A stretch of DNA of 64,000 nucleotides from Endozoicomonas sp. NE40 (GCF_040549045.1 NZ_JBEWTB010000002.1:1581501-1645500); one strand, 5' to 3'. Numbered from the stretch's first letter, positions 27,804-36,445 are shown. Notes: generated by a model from the sequence alone, not told the origin. Translations and numbers: made by a program.

Positions 27804-29602
27804 GTACAGCCATGCTGACCTACCTCTTCATCGGGGCAACCTTCGCCCTTTATATAGGCATTGCCATCTGGTCCAGAGCCGGGTCCACCAAAGAATATTA
27901 CGTGGCCGGAAAAGGCGTCCATCCTGTTGCAAATGGTATGGCAACCGGAGCCGACTGGATGTCGGCGGCATCGTTTATTTCCATGGCCGGTATCATCTCT
28001 TTTATCGGCCGTGACGGTGCGGTTTACCTGATGGGCTGGACCGGTGGTTATGTACTGCTGGCGATGTGCCTTGCCCCTTACCTGCGCAAGTTTGGCAAAT
28101 TCACGGTGCCGGACTTTATTGGTGAACGCTACTACTGTCAGACCGCCCGCATGGTGGCCGTGATCTGCGTTATCTTTATTTCCTTCACTTATGTTGCCGG
28201 TCAGATGCGCGGTGTAGGTATTGTCTTCTCCCGTTATCTGGAAGTGGACATTACCCTGGGTGTTATTATCGGGATGGGGATTGTCTTCTTCTATGCGGTT
28301 CTGGGCGGCATGAAAGGCATTACTTATACGCAGGTGGCTCAGTATTGCGTCATGATCTTCGCCTTTATGGTGCCAGCTATTTTCATCTCCATAATGATTA
28401 CCGGAAATCCCATTCCACAACTGGGCTTTGGCAGTGAAGTCTCAGGCACAGGCATGTCGGTGCTTGAAAAGCTTAACGGCCTTTCTGCCGAACTGGGTTT
28501 TGACCAGTATACCAGCGGCAGTAAATCGACCATTGACGTCTTCTTTATCACGATGGCCCTGATGGTCGGTACCGCTGGCCTGCCTCATGTTATTGTCCGT
28601 TTCTTCACAACCCCAACGGTTCGCGATGCCCGTAAATCCGCTGGCTACGCCCTGCTGTTTATTGCGATTCTTTACACCACCGCTCCTGCCGTTGCAGCCT
28701 TTGCGCGTATCAACCTGTTGAACACCGTCAGCGAGAGCTCCTATAAAACACTGCCAGAGTGGTTCTCAAACTGGGAAAACTCCGGCCTGATCGCCTGGGT
28801 GGACAAGAACGAAGATGGCAAGATTCAGTACACCGCCGGTGCTGCCATGGCTGGCAAGCCGGGCTTTACTGACGAACGCGGTGAGCATGGTCAGCGTCTG
28901 GTTCACAACACTGTGACGGATAACGCCAATGAACTGTACGTTGACCGCGACATCATGGTTCTGGCCAATCCGGAAATCGCTCAACTCCCCGCCTGGGTGA
29001 TTGCCCTGATTGCCGCCGGTGGATTGGCAGCGGCCTTATCCACAGCCGCAGGCCTGCTGCTGGTTATATCCACTTCGATCTCCCACGACCTGTTGAAGAA
29101 GAACCTGATGCCCGACATTACCGACAAGCAGGAACTGCTCGCCGCCCGTCTGGCTGCTGCAGTGGCTGTTGTGGTGGCGGGTCTGTTTGGCATCTATCCT
29201 CCGGGCTTTGTTGCCCAAGTGGTCGCCTTCGCGTTTGGACTGGCAGCCTCGTCGTTCTTCCCGGCGATCCTGTTGGGTATCTTCTACAAGCGCATGAATA
29301 AGGAAGGTGCTGTCAGCGGTATGATCGCTGGCCTGGTGTTTACCTTCTCCTATATCGTGTACTTCAAGTTCATTAATCCGGCTGCCAATACGGCGGATCA
29401 CTGGCTGTTTGGTATTTCTCCGGAGGGCATTGGTACTCTGGGTATGTTGATTAACTTCAGCATTGCCATGGTTGTTTGTCACCTGACCGAAGCTCCGCCC
29501 AGAGAAGTTCAGGATATGGTTGAAGATATCCGCATTCCCAGCGGCGCAGGCGCACCGGTTGAAGAAGGTCTCTCCAGCCGTCCGGCTGACAGTGTGAGCT
29601 AA
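27800..29602 (+). CDS. VC_2705-family sodium/solute symporter (acetate-type)
   Basis: The 600-residue SSS-family protein begins with TYLFIGATFALYIGIAIW and carries KEYYVAGKGVHPVANGMATGAD, the usual substrate/sodium region, and GGLAAALSTAAGLLLVISTS late in the core. About 13 helices are expected. A hydrophilic insert near residues 333–393 includes DKNEDGKIQYT, which has the spacing of an EF-hand loop. Relatives take up acetate or other short carboxylates with sodium. The DUF4212 gene is its small partner. Confidence 0.88.
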   Translation: MSTAMLTYLFIGATFALYIGIAIWSRAGSTKEYYVAGKGVHPVANGMATGADWMSAASFISMAGIISFIGRDGAVYLMGWTGGYVLLAMCLAPYLRKFGKFTVPDFIGERYYCQTARMVAVICVIFISFTYVAGQMRGVGIVFSRYLEVDITLGVIIGMGIVFFYAVLGGMKGITYTQVAQYCVMIFAFMVPAIFISIMITGNPIPQLGFGSEVSGTGMSVLEKLNGLSAELGFDQYTSGSKSTIDVFFITMALMVGTAGLPHVIVRFFTTPTVRDARKSAGYALLFIAILYTTAPAVAAFARINLLNTVSESSYKTLPEWFSNWENSGLIAWVDKNEDGKIQYTAGAAMAGKPGFTDERGEHGQRLVHNTVTDNANELYVDRDIMVLANPEIAQLPAWVIALIAAGGLAAALSTAAGLLLVISTSISHDLLKKNLMPDITDKQELLAARLAAAVAVVVAGLFGIYPPGFVAQVVAFAFGLAASSFFPAILLGIFYKRMNKEGAVSGMIAGLVFTFSYIVYFKFINPAANTADHWLFGISPEGIGTLGMLINFSIAMVVCHLTEAPPREVQDMVEDIRIPSGAGAPVEEGLSSRPADSVS

Positions 29603-29622
29603 TTTAGCTCTTTAATACCTGC

Positions 29623-29652
29623 CAGAAAGGGAAGCACATGCTTCCCTTTCTG
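29623..29652 (+). terminator. Hairpin after the symporter gene
   Basis: CAGAAAGGGAAGCA pairs with TGCTTCCCTTTCTG around a two-base loop, 21 bases after the stop. The following T run is weak. Confidence 0.6.
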
Positions 29653-29792
29653 CTTTCCGCCTTCTGCTGTATAACCTGCTCGCCTCAAATACCATGCCTC
29701 CGGATCTTTGCTACTTTATTCTTGGTTAAAGTTCAGTTTCTGCCGCTGAGAAACGAACGTTGCCCCCATTAACTTGTTACATGGTGTTCGGT

Positions 29793-30401
29793 ATGAAGAT
29801 CAGGCTGTTCAAAATGCTGACGGGCTGCTGCTTTGCTTTGTTTGCCAACTTACTTCTGAGTTCAAACTGTTTTGCCTTTTCTGAAGCTGAGAAAAGGATT
29901 ACCGCTCTCAAATTACTGGCCCATGCCAAAGCATCTGTCCACAAGCACCATAATGGCAGGCTGTTATGGAAAATTGAGGGTTATACACAGAAAAAGCAGG
30001 ATGCTATAACGGGCAAACAAACCTCGATCTACAGCCCTCCCATGTACACTTCCCCTTTCGGATACCAGTTTCGTGCAAAGCTTTACCTGAATGGTGACGG
30101 CCTTGGTGAACGAACCCATTTGTCTCTCTTTTTTGTTCTTATGAAGGGTGAGTACGACGAGTTTCTGTCGTGGCCTTTCCAGAAAAAAATCACTATGACA
30201 CTCATTGACCAGGCGAATGTCGGTAATGAGACTGACGCCTTTTTTTCAAATCCGCAGAGCACCTCTTTTCAAAAACCTGAAAGTAGTATGAACCCCCCTA
30301 TTGGCATTCCTACTTTTTTGCCATTGTGTTCCTTCTGCTGTATGGACGACAAACAGTTCATCAAAGACGATACTCTCTATATCCAGGTTAAGGTTGATTA
30401 A
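29793..30401 (+). CDS. Secreted TRAF-type MATH-domain protein (eukaryote-like)
   Basis: Counted from the ATG at 29793 (202 residues), the protein has a signal peptide (about 1–28, ending NCFA), a short helix, then a TRAF-C/MATH domain over residues 56–202. The match to animal TRAF2/3 as I recall it is close along the whole fold: LLWKIEGY, SPPMYTSPFGY, KLYLNGDGLGERTHLSLFF, VLMKGEYDEFLSWPF, TSFQKP and a final DDTLYIQVKVD. The receptor-contact tyrosine and aspartate of YLNGD and most of the serine tongs (STSF, 156–159) are kept. Animal TRAFs use this domain to bind TNF-receptor tails. RING, zinc fingers and a long coiled coil are absent. It is probably exported and may act on host signalling; that role is inference. 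Starts at 29781 or 29760 are possible. Confidence 0.85.
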   Translation: MKIRLFKMLTGCCFALFANLLLSSNCFAFSEAEKRITALKLLAHAKASVHKHHNGRLLWKIEGYTQKKQDAITGKQTSIYSPPMYTSPFGYQFRAKLYLNGDGLGERTHLSLFFVLMKGEYDEFLSWPFQKKITMTLIDQANVGNETDAFFSNPQSTSFQKPESSMNPPIGIPTFLPLCSFCCMDDKQFIKDDTLYIQVKVD

Positions 30402-30500
30402 ATCTGGGGCTAATCGTTTATCATACAACAGGCAAAAGTCAGGTAGCTTTATAATCGGGCTTCCAGACAGCCATAAGCGGAAAAAAGGAGCAAAACACGT

Positions 30501-31259
30501 ATGCCAAATACAGTCTTTATTACCGGTGCGACTTCAGGCTTTGGTGAAGCCTGCGCAAGGCGTTTTGCCAGAGATGGCTGGAATCTGGTCATTACCGGTC
30601 GCCGTCAGGAAAGACTGGACACGTTAACCGAAGAATTACAGCAACACTGCAAAGTACACGCCATTACCCTGGATGTCAGAGACCAGGAAGCCATCCGGGC
30701 AGCGGTTAAAGAACTGCCAGAAGCCTTCAGCGATATTCACACGCTCATTAACAACGCTGGCCTGGCGCTGGGTACCGAGCCGGCTGACCAGTGCGACACG
30801 GAACAGTGGATGACCATGATCGACACGAATATCAAGGGGCTGGTTATGATGACCCATGCCCTGCTCCCGGCTCTGAAGAAAAACAACAGTGGCAGTATTG
30901 TTAATATCGGTTCAGTAGCAGGCACCTGGCCTTATCCTGGCGGTAATGTTTATGGTGGCACCAAGGCGTTTGTTAAACAGTTTTCACTCAGTCTGCGCTG
31001 TGACCTGCTGGGTAGTGGCGTACGTGTGACCAATATTGAGCCGGGGCTGGCTGAAACTGAATTTTCTGTTGTTCGCTTTAAAGGAGACCAGGCCAAAGCC
31101 GACTCGGTTTATGAAGGCATGCAACCTTTGACTGCAAACGATATAGCTGACACGGTGTTCTGGATTGCAAACCGCCCTGCTCATGTCAATATCAACAATC
31201 TGGAAATAATGCCCACACAACAGGCCTGGGCAGGCTTTGCGGTTGATCGCAAAAAATAA
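30501..31259 (+). CDS. ydfG: SDR-family NADP-dependent 3-hydroxy-acid dehydrogenase YdfG-like
   Basis: The 252-residue protein is a classical short-chain dehydrogenase: TGATSGFGEA (cofactor loop, about 8–17), TGRRQERL with arginines that favour NADP, NNAGLALG, catalytic serine in NIGSVAG, and YGGTKAF with Tyr and Lys. The ending and IEPGLAETEFS agree with YdfG, which oxidises serine, threonine and 3-hydroxy acids or detoxifies malonic semialdehyde. A GGAG site precedes the ATG. Confidence 0.88.
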   Translation: MPNTVFITGATSGFGEACARRFARDGWNLVITGRRQERLDTLTEELQQHCKVHAITLDVRDQEAIRAAVKELPEAFSDIHTLINNAGLALGTEPADQCDTEQWMTMIDTNIKGLVMMTHALLPALKKNNSGSIVNIGSVAGTWPYPGGNVYGGTKAFVKQFSLSLRCDLLGSGVRVTNIEPGLAETEFSVVRFKGDQAKADSVYEGMQPLTANDIADTVFWIANRPAHVNINNLEIMPTQQAWAGFAVDRKK

Positions 31260-31933
31260 CATTCAATACCATCAAACTTTCGGAAAAATGTCACAAAAAG
31301 TTGATCTGTGACATCAAACTGTCAGCTGAATTCAATAATACTTAGCTTCGTCAGTCCTGAGAGGTCTTCTGGCATTCGATACATGGGGTGAATGTCAGAA
31401 GATCGCTTTAAAGGACTTTGTTGCTCTCTTCTTATACGACAACTATTGTTCAAAAATAGTGGCTCACATCGTACAACTACGACTATTCAACCCAGTTAAA
31501 TTTTTAACTTTATTTTTATCTGGCTATTTTTTAACCAACCGCTTTTAACCCAGTATTTATAATCTATTGAACACTTATCCACAGGTAATTCAGAGTGTTG
31601 GTCAGTGTTTCTGTTAACAAATACTGAATAACTTACTTATGCACAGATAGACAAAAACCACTAACCGACAACTGTGACAAACGTAAAAACCACAAACCCT
31701 GTGCAAGCCGGAATGCGAAAAGTTCAGGCCAGTCCAGAGTTGGTAACAACCAGACAATAAAAAGTCTTTTGTCGTTTAAATCCATGACTGCGGAAACCCA
31801 GCCTAGCCATAAGCCCCTCCTTATTAAACAATTTTATGCCGACAGAATAACGCTGAAGCTGGAAAAAAAGATTAGACTGATGATTTATAATGGTCGAATA
31901 AAAAAATCGTAATTGCAGTACAAGTCCAACCAG
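31260..31933. other. AT-rich non-coding gap with two consensus DnaA boxes
   Basis: No gene is seen. An AT-rich stretch (about 31490–31570) is followed by TTATCCACA at 31575–31583 and TTATGCACA at 31637–31645, both fitting TTWTNCACA. A third, one-mismatch box (TGTGACAAA, reverse orientation) stands near 31674. Near the start, TTGATCTGTGACATCAA is a loose dyad. This could be a DnaA-titration site or an origin-like region; no dnaA, gidA or rpmH is nearby. Confidence 0.3.
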
Positions 31934-32032
31934 ACTAGTGCAGCCAAGCGCTAAATCCCCTGCAAAAATAGCTTCGTCGTTCCCGCCTGCGCGGGGATGA
32001 CTGTATGGATATCAAGGCCTGGCTGCACTAGT
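31934..32032. repeat. MITE-like palindromic element with 13-bp terminal inverted repeats
   Basis: ACTAGTGCAGCCA at 31934–31946 and TGGCTGCACTAGT at 32020–32032 are perfect inverted ends of a 99-bp element. Inside is a GTCGTTCCCGCCTGCGCGGG-type core; read on the minus strand, it gives the VIPAQAG peptide often produced by such intergenic repeats. No transposase is present. Confidence 0.65.
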
Positions 32033-32100
32033 TTCCAGTCATCACATCGTAAACTCCCCTGACTGGAAGTCCGGTAAACTGAAATTTGAGGACAATCGTT

Positions 32101-32655
32101 ATGGCCAATATGTTTATAACATGGGGTCAACTTCAACCCAAAGTGGGAACTGCCTCTATCACCGGGGGTGACAAGATCACCCAGGGCGTAGACCCCCATC
32201 AGTTCCCCATATTTACCCTTAGCTGGGGAGCTACCCGTCTGGTAACCATGGATATTGGAAACGGCAGGAACCGTGACCATGGCATGATATCAATGGATGA
32301 AGTCACTTTCTCCAGAGAAATGGATCGTGCTTCAGAATACCTCCTGTCACGAATGTTCGTTCCTGGTTATAAGGGCGACCTGGTCAGTATTCTTGTGACC
32401 AAGCCCGATCGTGAGGGGAAAGGTAACCAGACCTACCTGCAAATTCAGTTACAACAGGCTCGAATAGTCGAATACTGTATTAATATAACTGACGGAGGTA
32501 AACCGGTAGAGAACCTGGCGGCCACTTACAATAAAATCTTTATCCAACATTGGCACGAAGATGTAGGGGGAGAGTTGAAAGAAGGTGGCGAGGTTGGCTA
32601 TGACCTGCTTACTGCCAAGGTGATATCCCACGCCAAGGTTGACAGTGGGGGCTAA
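32101..32655 (+). CDS. hcp: Hcp-family type VI secretion protein (orphan)
   Basis: The ATG at 32101 follows GAGG at a good distance. The 184-residue protein fits Hcp, which stacks as hexameric rings to form the T6SS inner tube: SMDEVTFSREMDRASEYLL, LQQARIVEYCINITDGG and NKIFIQHWHEDVGGELK, with a late GYDLLTAKV. No other T6SS gene (tssB/C, vgrG, clpV) lies within the window, so it would work with a cluster elsewhere. The MITE and an 8-bp inverted repeat (32033–32068) lie directly upstream, which suggests a mobile or recently rearranged site. Confidence 0.85.
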   Translation: MANMFITWGQLQPKVGTASITGGDKITQGVDPHQFPIFTLSWGATRLVTMDIGNGRNRDHGMISMDEVTFSREMDRASEYLLSRMFVPGYKGDLVSILVTKPDREGKGNQTYLQIQLQQARIVEYCINITDGGKPVENLAATYNKIFIQHWHEDVGGELKEGGEVGYDLLTAKVISHAKVDSGG

Positions 32656-32864
32656 AGATGACTGGCAGTAGACGACTGCATCAGCGAAAGCGGCTACTGC
32701 TAGCAACATTGTAATACGAAAGAAAAACAACCCTCTGCAACCGGGAATATAAAAACAGACGTCACCTTTAATCTGTTGATCCAGCTATCTGACCTTTTAC
32801 ACAAAACTGATACGAAGCATAACGGCTTTCTGATAAGGTCAATATAAAACCAGCGATCCGTTTT

Positions 32865-34658
32865 ATGCTTTACCGAAATACATTTTTAACGATATTCCGG
32901 CTGCTGTCTGTTTGCCTGATGTTAACCTCTGCCAACCTGAAGGCGAATACAACCGACTGGATTTTCAGTTCGGAGCAGCCCAGTGCCAAAATTCGACTGC
33001 TGCTCTCAGGGGAACTTAATAAGGCTGAAAACCAGGTCATTGCAGGATTACAGGTAGAGCTGGATTCGCCCTGGAAAACCTACTGGCGCTCACCGGGTGA
33101 AGCCGGTATTCCTCCTGCCTTTCACTGGCAGACAAACCACAACGTTGTCGACACACAATGGCTCTGGCCCGTTCCGGAACGTTTTGACCTGCTTGGAATA
33201 CAGACACTTGGATATCAGGACAGTGTCGTTTTCCCGTTACTGATTACCGTCAATGACCCGAACAAGCCTGTCACGCTGGATGGTATTCTCAGGCTATCGT
33301 CCTGTACCACCATTTGTGTACTCAGTGACTTTCCTGTGCAGACGTCTTTTATCCCTGGTCAGCTTGAACCGGACTCCGAAGCCGCTTTTTTAATTGATAA
33401 GGCCCTGTCGAAAGTACCTGAAACGCATTCTATGGAAAACCCGGCGGCAAAAAGTCAGGTCATAGAATCTGTTAACTGGAGAACACCGGACAGCACCGTG
33501 GTCGTCACTGCCTCTTCACCGGATGGGTGGCAGAAACCGGATATTATTCTTGATGGCCTGCAGGACATCAGCTTTTCCGAACCAGAACTTCGAATAGAAG
33601 GAACACAATTACAAGCCTTCATGACAGCCAGCAGCTGGCTTGGCGATATTGATCTTCACCAGCAGTCTGTCAATGTCACACTGATTAATGGCGAGCAGGC
33701 AACTGAAACCGCTATCATCATCAGCAACCAGCCCGTTACAGAGCTTCCCTCACAACAGGCACCCTTTATGGTGATGGTTCTGTTTGCCTTGCTGGGCGGC
33801 TTCATTCTCAACCTTATGCCCTGTGTTCTGCCTGTGCTTGGGCTGAAACTGTCGTCCGTTGTTCAGGCAACCGGACAAAACAGGAAAGTGGTCCGCTGGC
33901 AGTTTCTGAGTACGGCATCTGGCATTCTGGTGTCTTTCTGGTTACTGGCCCTGTTTCTACTGGCGCTGAAATGGACGGGTAATAACCTGGGCTGGGGTAT
34001 CCAGTTCCAGAATCCATGGTTTATTGGCTTTATGGCGGTTGTTACCGGACTGTTTGCAGCCAACCTGCTGGGTGCCTTTGAAATCCAGCTTTCCTCTTCC
34101 CTGAATACCAGACTCGCTACCACTGGCAGCAATAATCTGAAAGGGCATTTTGTGCAGGGCATGTTTGCCACTCTGCTGGCAACCCCCTGCTCAGCCCCTT
34201 TCCTTGGGACAGCGGTAGCCTTTGCATTGACAACAGACTCGATTCACCTGTTTGCTATTTTTTCTGCCATGGGCATTGGTCTGGCAGTGCCGTATATTCT
34301 GGTAGCCATTTTTCCTGCAATGCTGTCATGGCTGCCCAGACCTGGCCCCTGGATGATCAAGCTTCGCCGGATAATGGCCGTCCTTCTGATAGCAACAACC
34401 CTGTGGCTGGTTCATCTGTTAAACGCTCATCTGGGTTCTGTCTGGCAGTTTGCGGTGATGTTTTTTGCGATCATCACTTTTACTTATCCTGCTTCTGGAA
34501 CCTTTTTTCAGGGCAAAGCAACGATTAAGAGCAGGCACCAGTCTGCTTGCAGCCATGCTGATCGCATTTGTCTGGCATTGGACAGACAGAGTGACAACGC
34601 CTTTATCAACGGCACTCTTTTCTCCTTCAGAAAGCCTGGACTGGCAAACACTGGATAG
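32865..34658 (+). CDS. scsB: ScsB/DsbD-like thiol:disulfide interchange protein, 5' part of a frameshifted gene
   Basis: The N-terminal ~250 residues after a signal peptide form a periplasmic domain of the ScsB type (DSPWKTYWRSPGEAGIPP, SCTTICVLSDFP). A DsbD/CcdA membrane core follows (about 300–540) with the redox cysteines in LNLMPCVLPVLGL and ATPCSAPFLGTAVAF. At 34503–34508 a run of six T breaks the frame: the last ~50 residues here are unlike the family, while the next frame continues with the expected thioredoxin domain. Five T would restore a ~707-residue protein. ScsB passes electrons from cytoplasmic thioredoxin to ScsC and ScsD in the periplasm. First gene of scsBCD. Confidence 0.8.
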   Translation: MLYRNTFLTIFRLLSVCLMLTSANLKANTTDWIFSSEQPSAKIRLLLSGELNKAENQVIAGLQVELDSPWKTYWRSPGEAGIPPAFHWQTNHNVVDTQWLWPVPERFDLLGIQTLGYQDSVVFPLLITVNDPNKPVTLDGILRLSSCTTICVLSDFPVQTSFIPGQLEPDSEAAFLIDKALSKVPETHSMENPAAKSQVIESVNWRTPDSTVVVTASSPDGWQKPDIILDGLQDISFSEPELRIEGTQLQAFMTASSWLGDIDLHQQSVNVTLINGEQATETAIIISNQPVTELPSQQAPFMVMVLFALLGGFILNLMPCVLPVLGLKLSSVVQATGQNRKVVRWQFLSTASGILVSFWLLALFLLALKWTGNNLGWGIQFQNPWFIGFMAVVTGLFAANLLGAFEIQLSSSLNTRLATTGSNNLKGHFVQGMFATLLATPCSAPFLGTAVAFALTTDSIHLFAIFSAMGIGLAVPYILVAIFPAMLSWLPRPGPWMIKLRRIMAVLLIATTLWLVHLLNAHLGSVWQFAVMFFAIITFTYPASGTFFQGKATIKSRHQSACSHADRICLALDRQSDNAFINGTLFSFRKPGLANTG

Positions 34659-34989
34659 TGCTGCCATCCAGCAACACATCCGTGATGGCAAAACCGTATT
34701 TGTCGATATCACTGCGGACTGGTGCGTCACCTGCAAAGCAAACAAGATGCGGGTTCTGGATCGCAACCCGGTTTTATCAGCCCTGAAGGATGAACAAATC
34801 GTCCTGATGCGTGGTGACTGGACGACACCTTCTGACAAGGTAAACCGCTACCTGCAGCAGAACAACCGATTTGGTGTGCCGTTTAACAAAATCTACGGAC
34901 CAGAAACACCACAAGGCATTGCCTTACCCGTTTTACTTGATCACAACACCGTACTGGATGCTCTGACAAGCAGTCAGGCTGAAGAATGA
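34465..34989 (+). CDS. scsB: C-terminal thioredoxin domain of the frameshifted ScsB/DsbD-like protein
   Basis: This frame continues the gene that starts at 32865. True homology begins near 34509 (RAKQRLRAGTSLLAA), with one more membrane helix and then a thioredoxin-fold domain holding FVDITADWCVTCKANK, whose CVTC pair is the third redox site of DsbD-like proteins. The nominal TTG at 34465 is unlikely to be a real start; an ATG at 34555 exists without a clear ribosome-binding site. If the shift is real, the domain is lost or made separately; if it is a sequencing error, the gene is intact. Confidence 0.7.
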   Translation: MRSSLLLILLLEPFFRAKQRLRAGTSLLAAMLIAFVWHWTDRVTTPLSTALFSPSESLDWQTLDSAAIQQHIRDGKTVFVDITADWCVTCKANKMRVLDRNPVLSALKDEQIVLMRGDWTTPSDKVNRYLQQNNRFGVPFNKIYGPETPQGIALPVLLDHNTVLDALTSSQAEE

Positions 34990-35007
34990 TATATAGTGGA
35001 TAATTTA

Positions 35008-35748
35008 ATGAAAAAACTGTTTTCTACAATAACGCTGGTGGCAGCAGCCACCGCAACAGCCCCCTCCTCCCTGCAGGCAGCCCCCCTGGACGCTGACCAG
35101 CAACAACAGGTTCGGGAGTTGATTCGTTCGACACTGGTCGAAAATCCGGACATTCTGGTCGAAGCCATTAACGAGCTTCGTAACCGTGAGTTGCAGGCAC
35201 AGGAAGATGCCCGGAAAGCCAGCCTTGAGGCAAAAAAAGATGAGCTGTTTAACACCCCCGGTGACCCGTTTATTGGCAATCCAAAGGGTAAGTTAGCTAT
35301 GGTGTACTTTGCAGATTACAACTGCGGCTTCTGCAAACGTCAGGACCCGGTTCTGGAACAGATGGTCAAACAATACCCTGACCTGAAAGTCATCTACAAA
35401 GAACTCCCGGTTTTAGGGGAGACATCCAGAGAAGCCGCAGAACTGGTGCTGGCTGCCCATGCGAACCACCCGGATATTTACCAGAAACTGCATCAGCGCC
35501 TGATGTCCAAACCGGGCGGACATGACAGTGCCTCCATTGCCGCCGCCTTAAAAGCCGAAGGGCTGGATGCTGAAGCCCTGAAAAAGAAAGTCGATACCAA
35601 CATCAGGGCAAAGGTCGACAACAACATCAGATTGGCCTCTGAACTGGGTATCAGGGGTACACCTGCCATGGTCTTTGCTGACGAAGTATTAGGTGGTTTT
35701 ACCAATGCTGAGCAGCTGTCTGAAAAAATCAAGTCTCGACTGAACTGA
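35008..35748 (+). CDS. scsC: ScsC-like periplasmic DsbA-family disulfide isomerase/reductase
   Basis: From the ATG at 35008 the product has 246 residues. A signal peptide (about 1–25) is followed by a helical N-terminal segment of ScsC type (DQQQQVRELIRSTLVENPD), which in relatives drives trimer formation. The DsbA fold carries the active site YNCGFCKRQ and the cis-proline loop GIRGTPAMVF. It shuffles disulfides in the periplasm and is kept reduced by ScsB. It lies 18 bases after the scsB end and before scsD, the suppressor-of-copper-sensitivity order. Confidence 0.85.
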   Translation: MKKLFSTITLVAAATATAPSSLQAAPLDADQQQQVRELIRSTLVENPDILVEAINELRNRELQAQEDARKASLEAKKDELFNTPGDPFIGNPKGKLAMVYFADYNCGFCKRQDPVLEQMVKQYPDLKVIYKELPVLGETSREAAELVLAAHANHPDIYQKLHQRLMSKPGGHDSASIAAALKAEGLDAEALKKKVDTNIRAKVDNNIRLASELGIRGTPAMVFADEVLGGFTNAEQLSEKIKSRLN

Positions 35749-35839
35749 CAGACCAGGCAATTGATATAATTGCTCAGACAAAGGCATCTAACCCGGCAAA
35801 ACACTATGTTCAGCAAAGCACTATGTTCAGCAAAAAACT

Positions 35840-36346
35840 ATGAGCCCAAAATTACGTAAATGGATCATTGAACTCTTTCTGACCGTTTTTTTTGCCGGGG
35901 TTGTTATTACCGGTTACAACCTGTATCTGCAGAAAGATATGCCGACAGGACTGGCACCACAGATCAGAGCCCAAACCCTTAACCACAAAGCCGTCGATCT
36001 GCATGAGCTGTCAAAATCAGCACCGGTGCTGGTCTACTTCTGGGCCAGCTGGTGCAGGGTATGCCAGTGGACAAGTCCTGCGGTCAGCGACCTGTCAGAC
36101 AGCGAGAACTTTCATGTCATGACCATTGCCTTATCATCAGGTACAGACGAGCGCATTGCTGCCTATCTGAAGGCTAAGGATTTAAAGATGCCAGTCATTA
36201 ACGATGATGATGGAATTATCAGCAGAAACTGGGCGATCAGCGTCACACCATCGTTTTTCATAGTCAGGGATGGTGAAATAAAGTCCGTTTTAACAGGGGT
36301 TACAACAAAACCAGGGCTATTAGCCCGATTGTATCTCAACCGTTAA
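35840..36346 (+). CDS. scsD: ScsD-like membrane-anchored thioredoxin-fold protein
   Basis: The 168-residue protein has one N-terminal membrane helix (about 8–28) and a TlpA/ResA-type thioredoxin domain with FWASWCRVCQW (active-site CRVC) and the cis-proline segment ISVTPSFFIV. It is the third member of the scsBCD unit and probably reduces periplasmic proteins or cytochrome-maturation partners. Directly before the start, CACTATGTTCAGCAAA is repeated in tandem (35802–35834). Confidence 0.85.
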   Translation: MSPKLRKWIIELFLTVFFAGVVITGYNLYLQKDMPTGLAPQIRAQTLNHKAVDLHELSKSAPVLVYFWASWCRVCQWTSPAVSDLSDSENFHVMTIALSSGTDERIAAYLKAKDLKMPVINDDDGIISRNWAISVTPSFFIVRDGEIKSVLTGVTTKPGLLARLYLNR

Positions 36347-36416
36347 AACCAGTAATGCTGTTTTATTATTTATAATTATTCATTTTTCAGACAGTACTTT
36401 TCAGGCAGTACAATAA

Positions 36417-36445
36417 AGAAAGGAAGGCTCAGGGCCTTCCTTTCT
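36417..36445. terminator. Terminator between scsD and the convergent H-NS gene
   Basis: AGAAAGGAAGGC pairs with GCCTTCCTTTCT around a five-base loop. The flanking T runs are short. Confidence 0.65.

Noticed and set aside
31951..32280. A minus-strand frame containing VIPAQAG
   Set aside because: This is the known false peptide from intergenic palindromic repeats and overlaps hcp.
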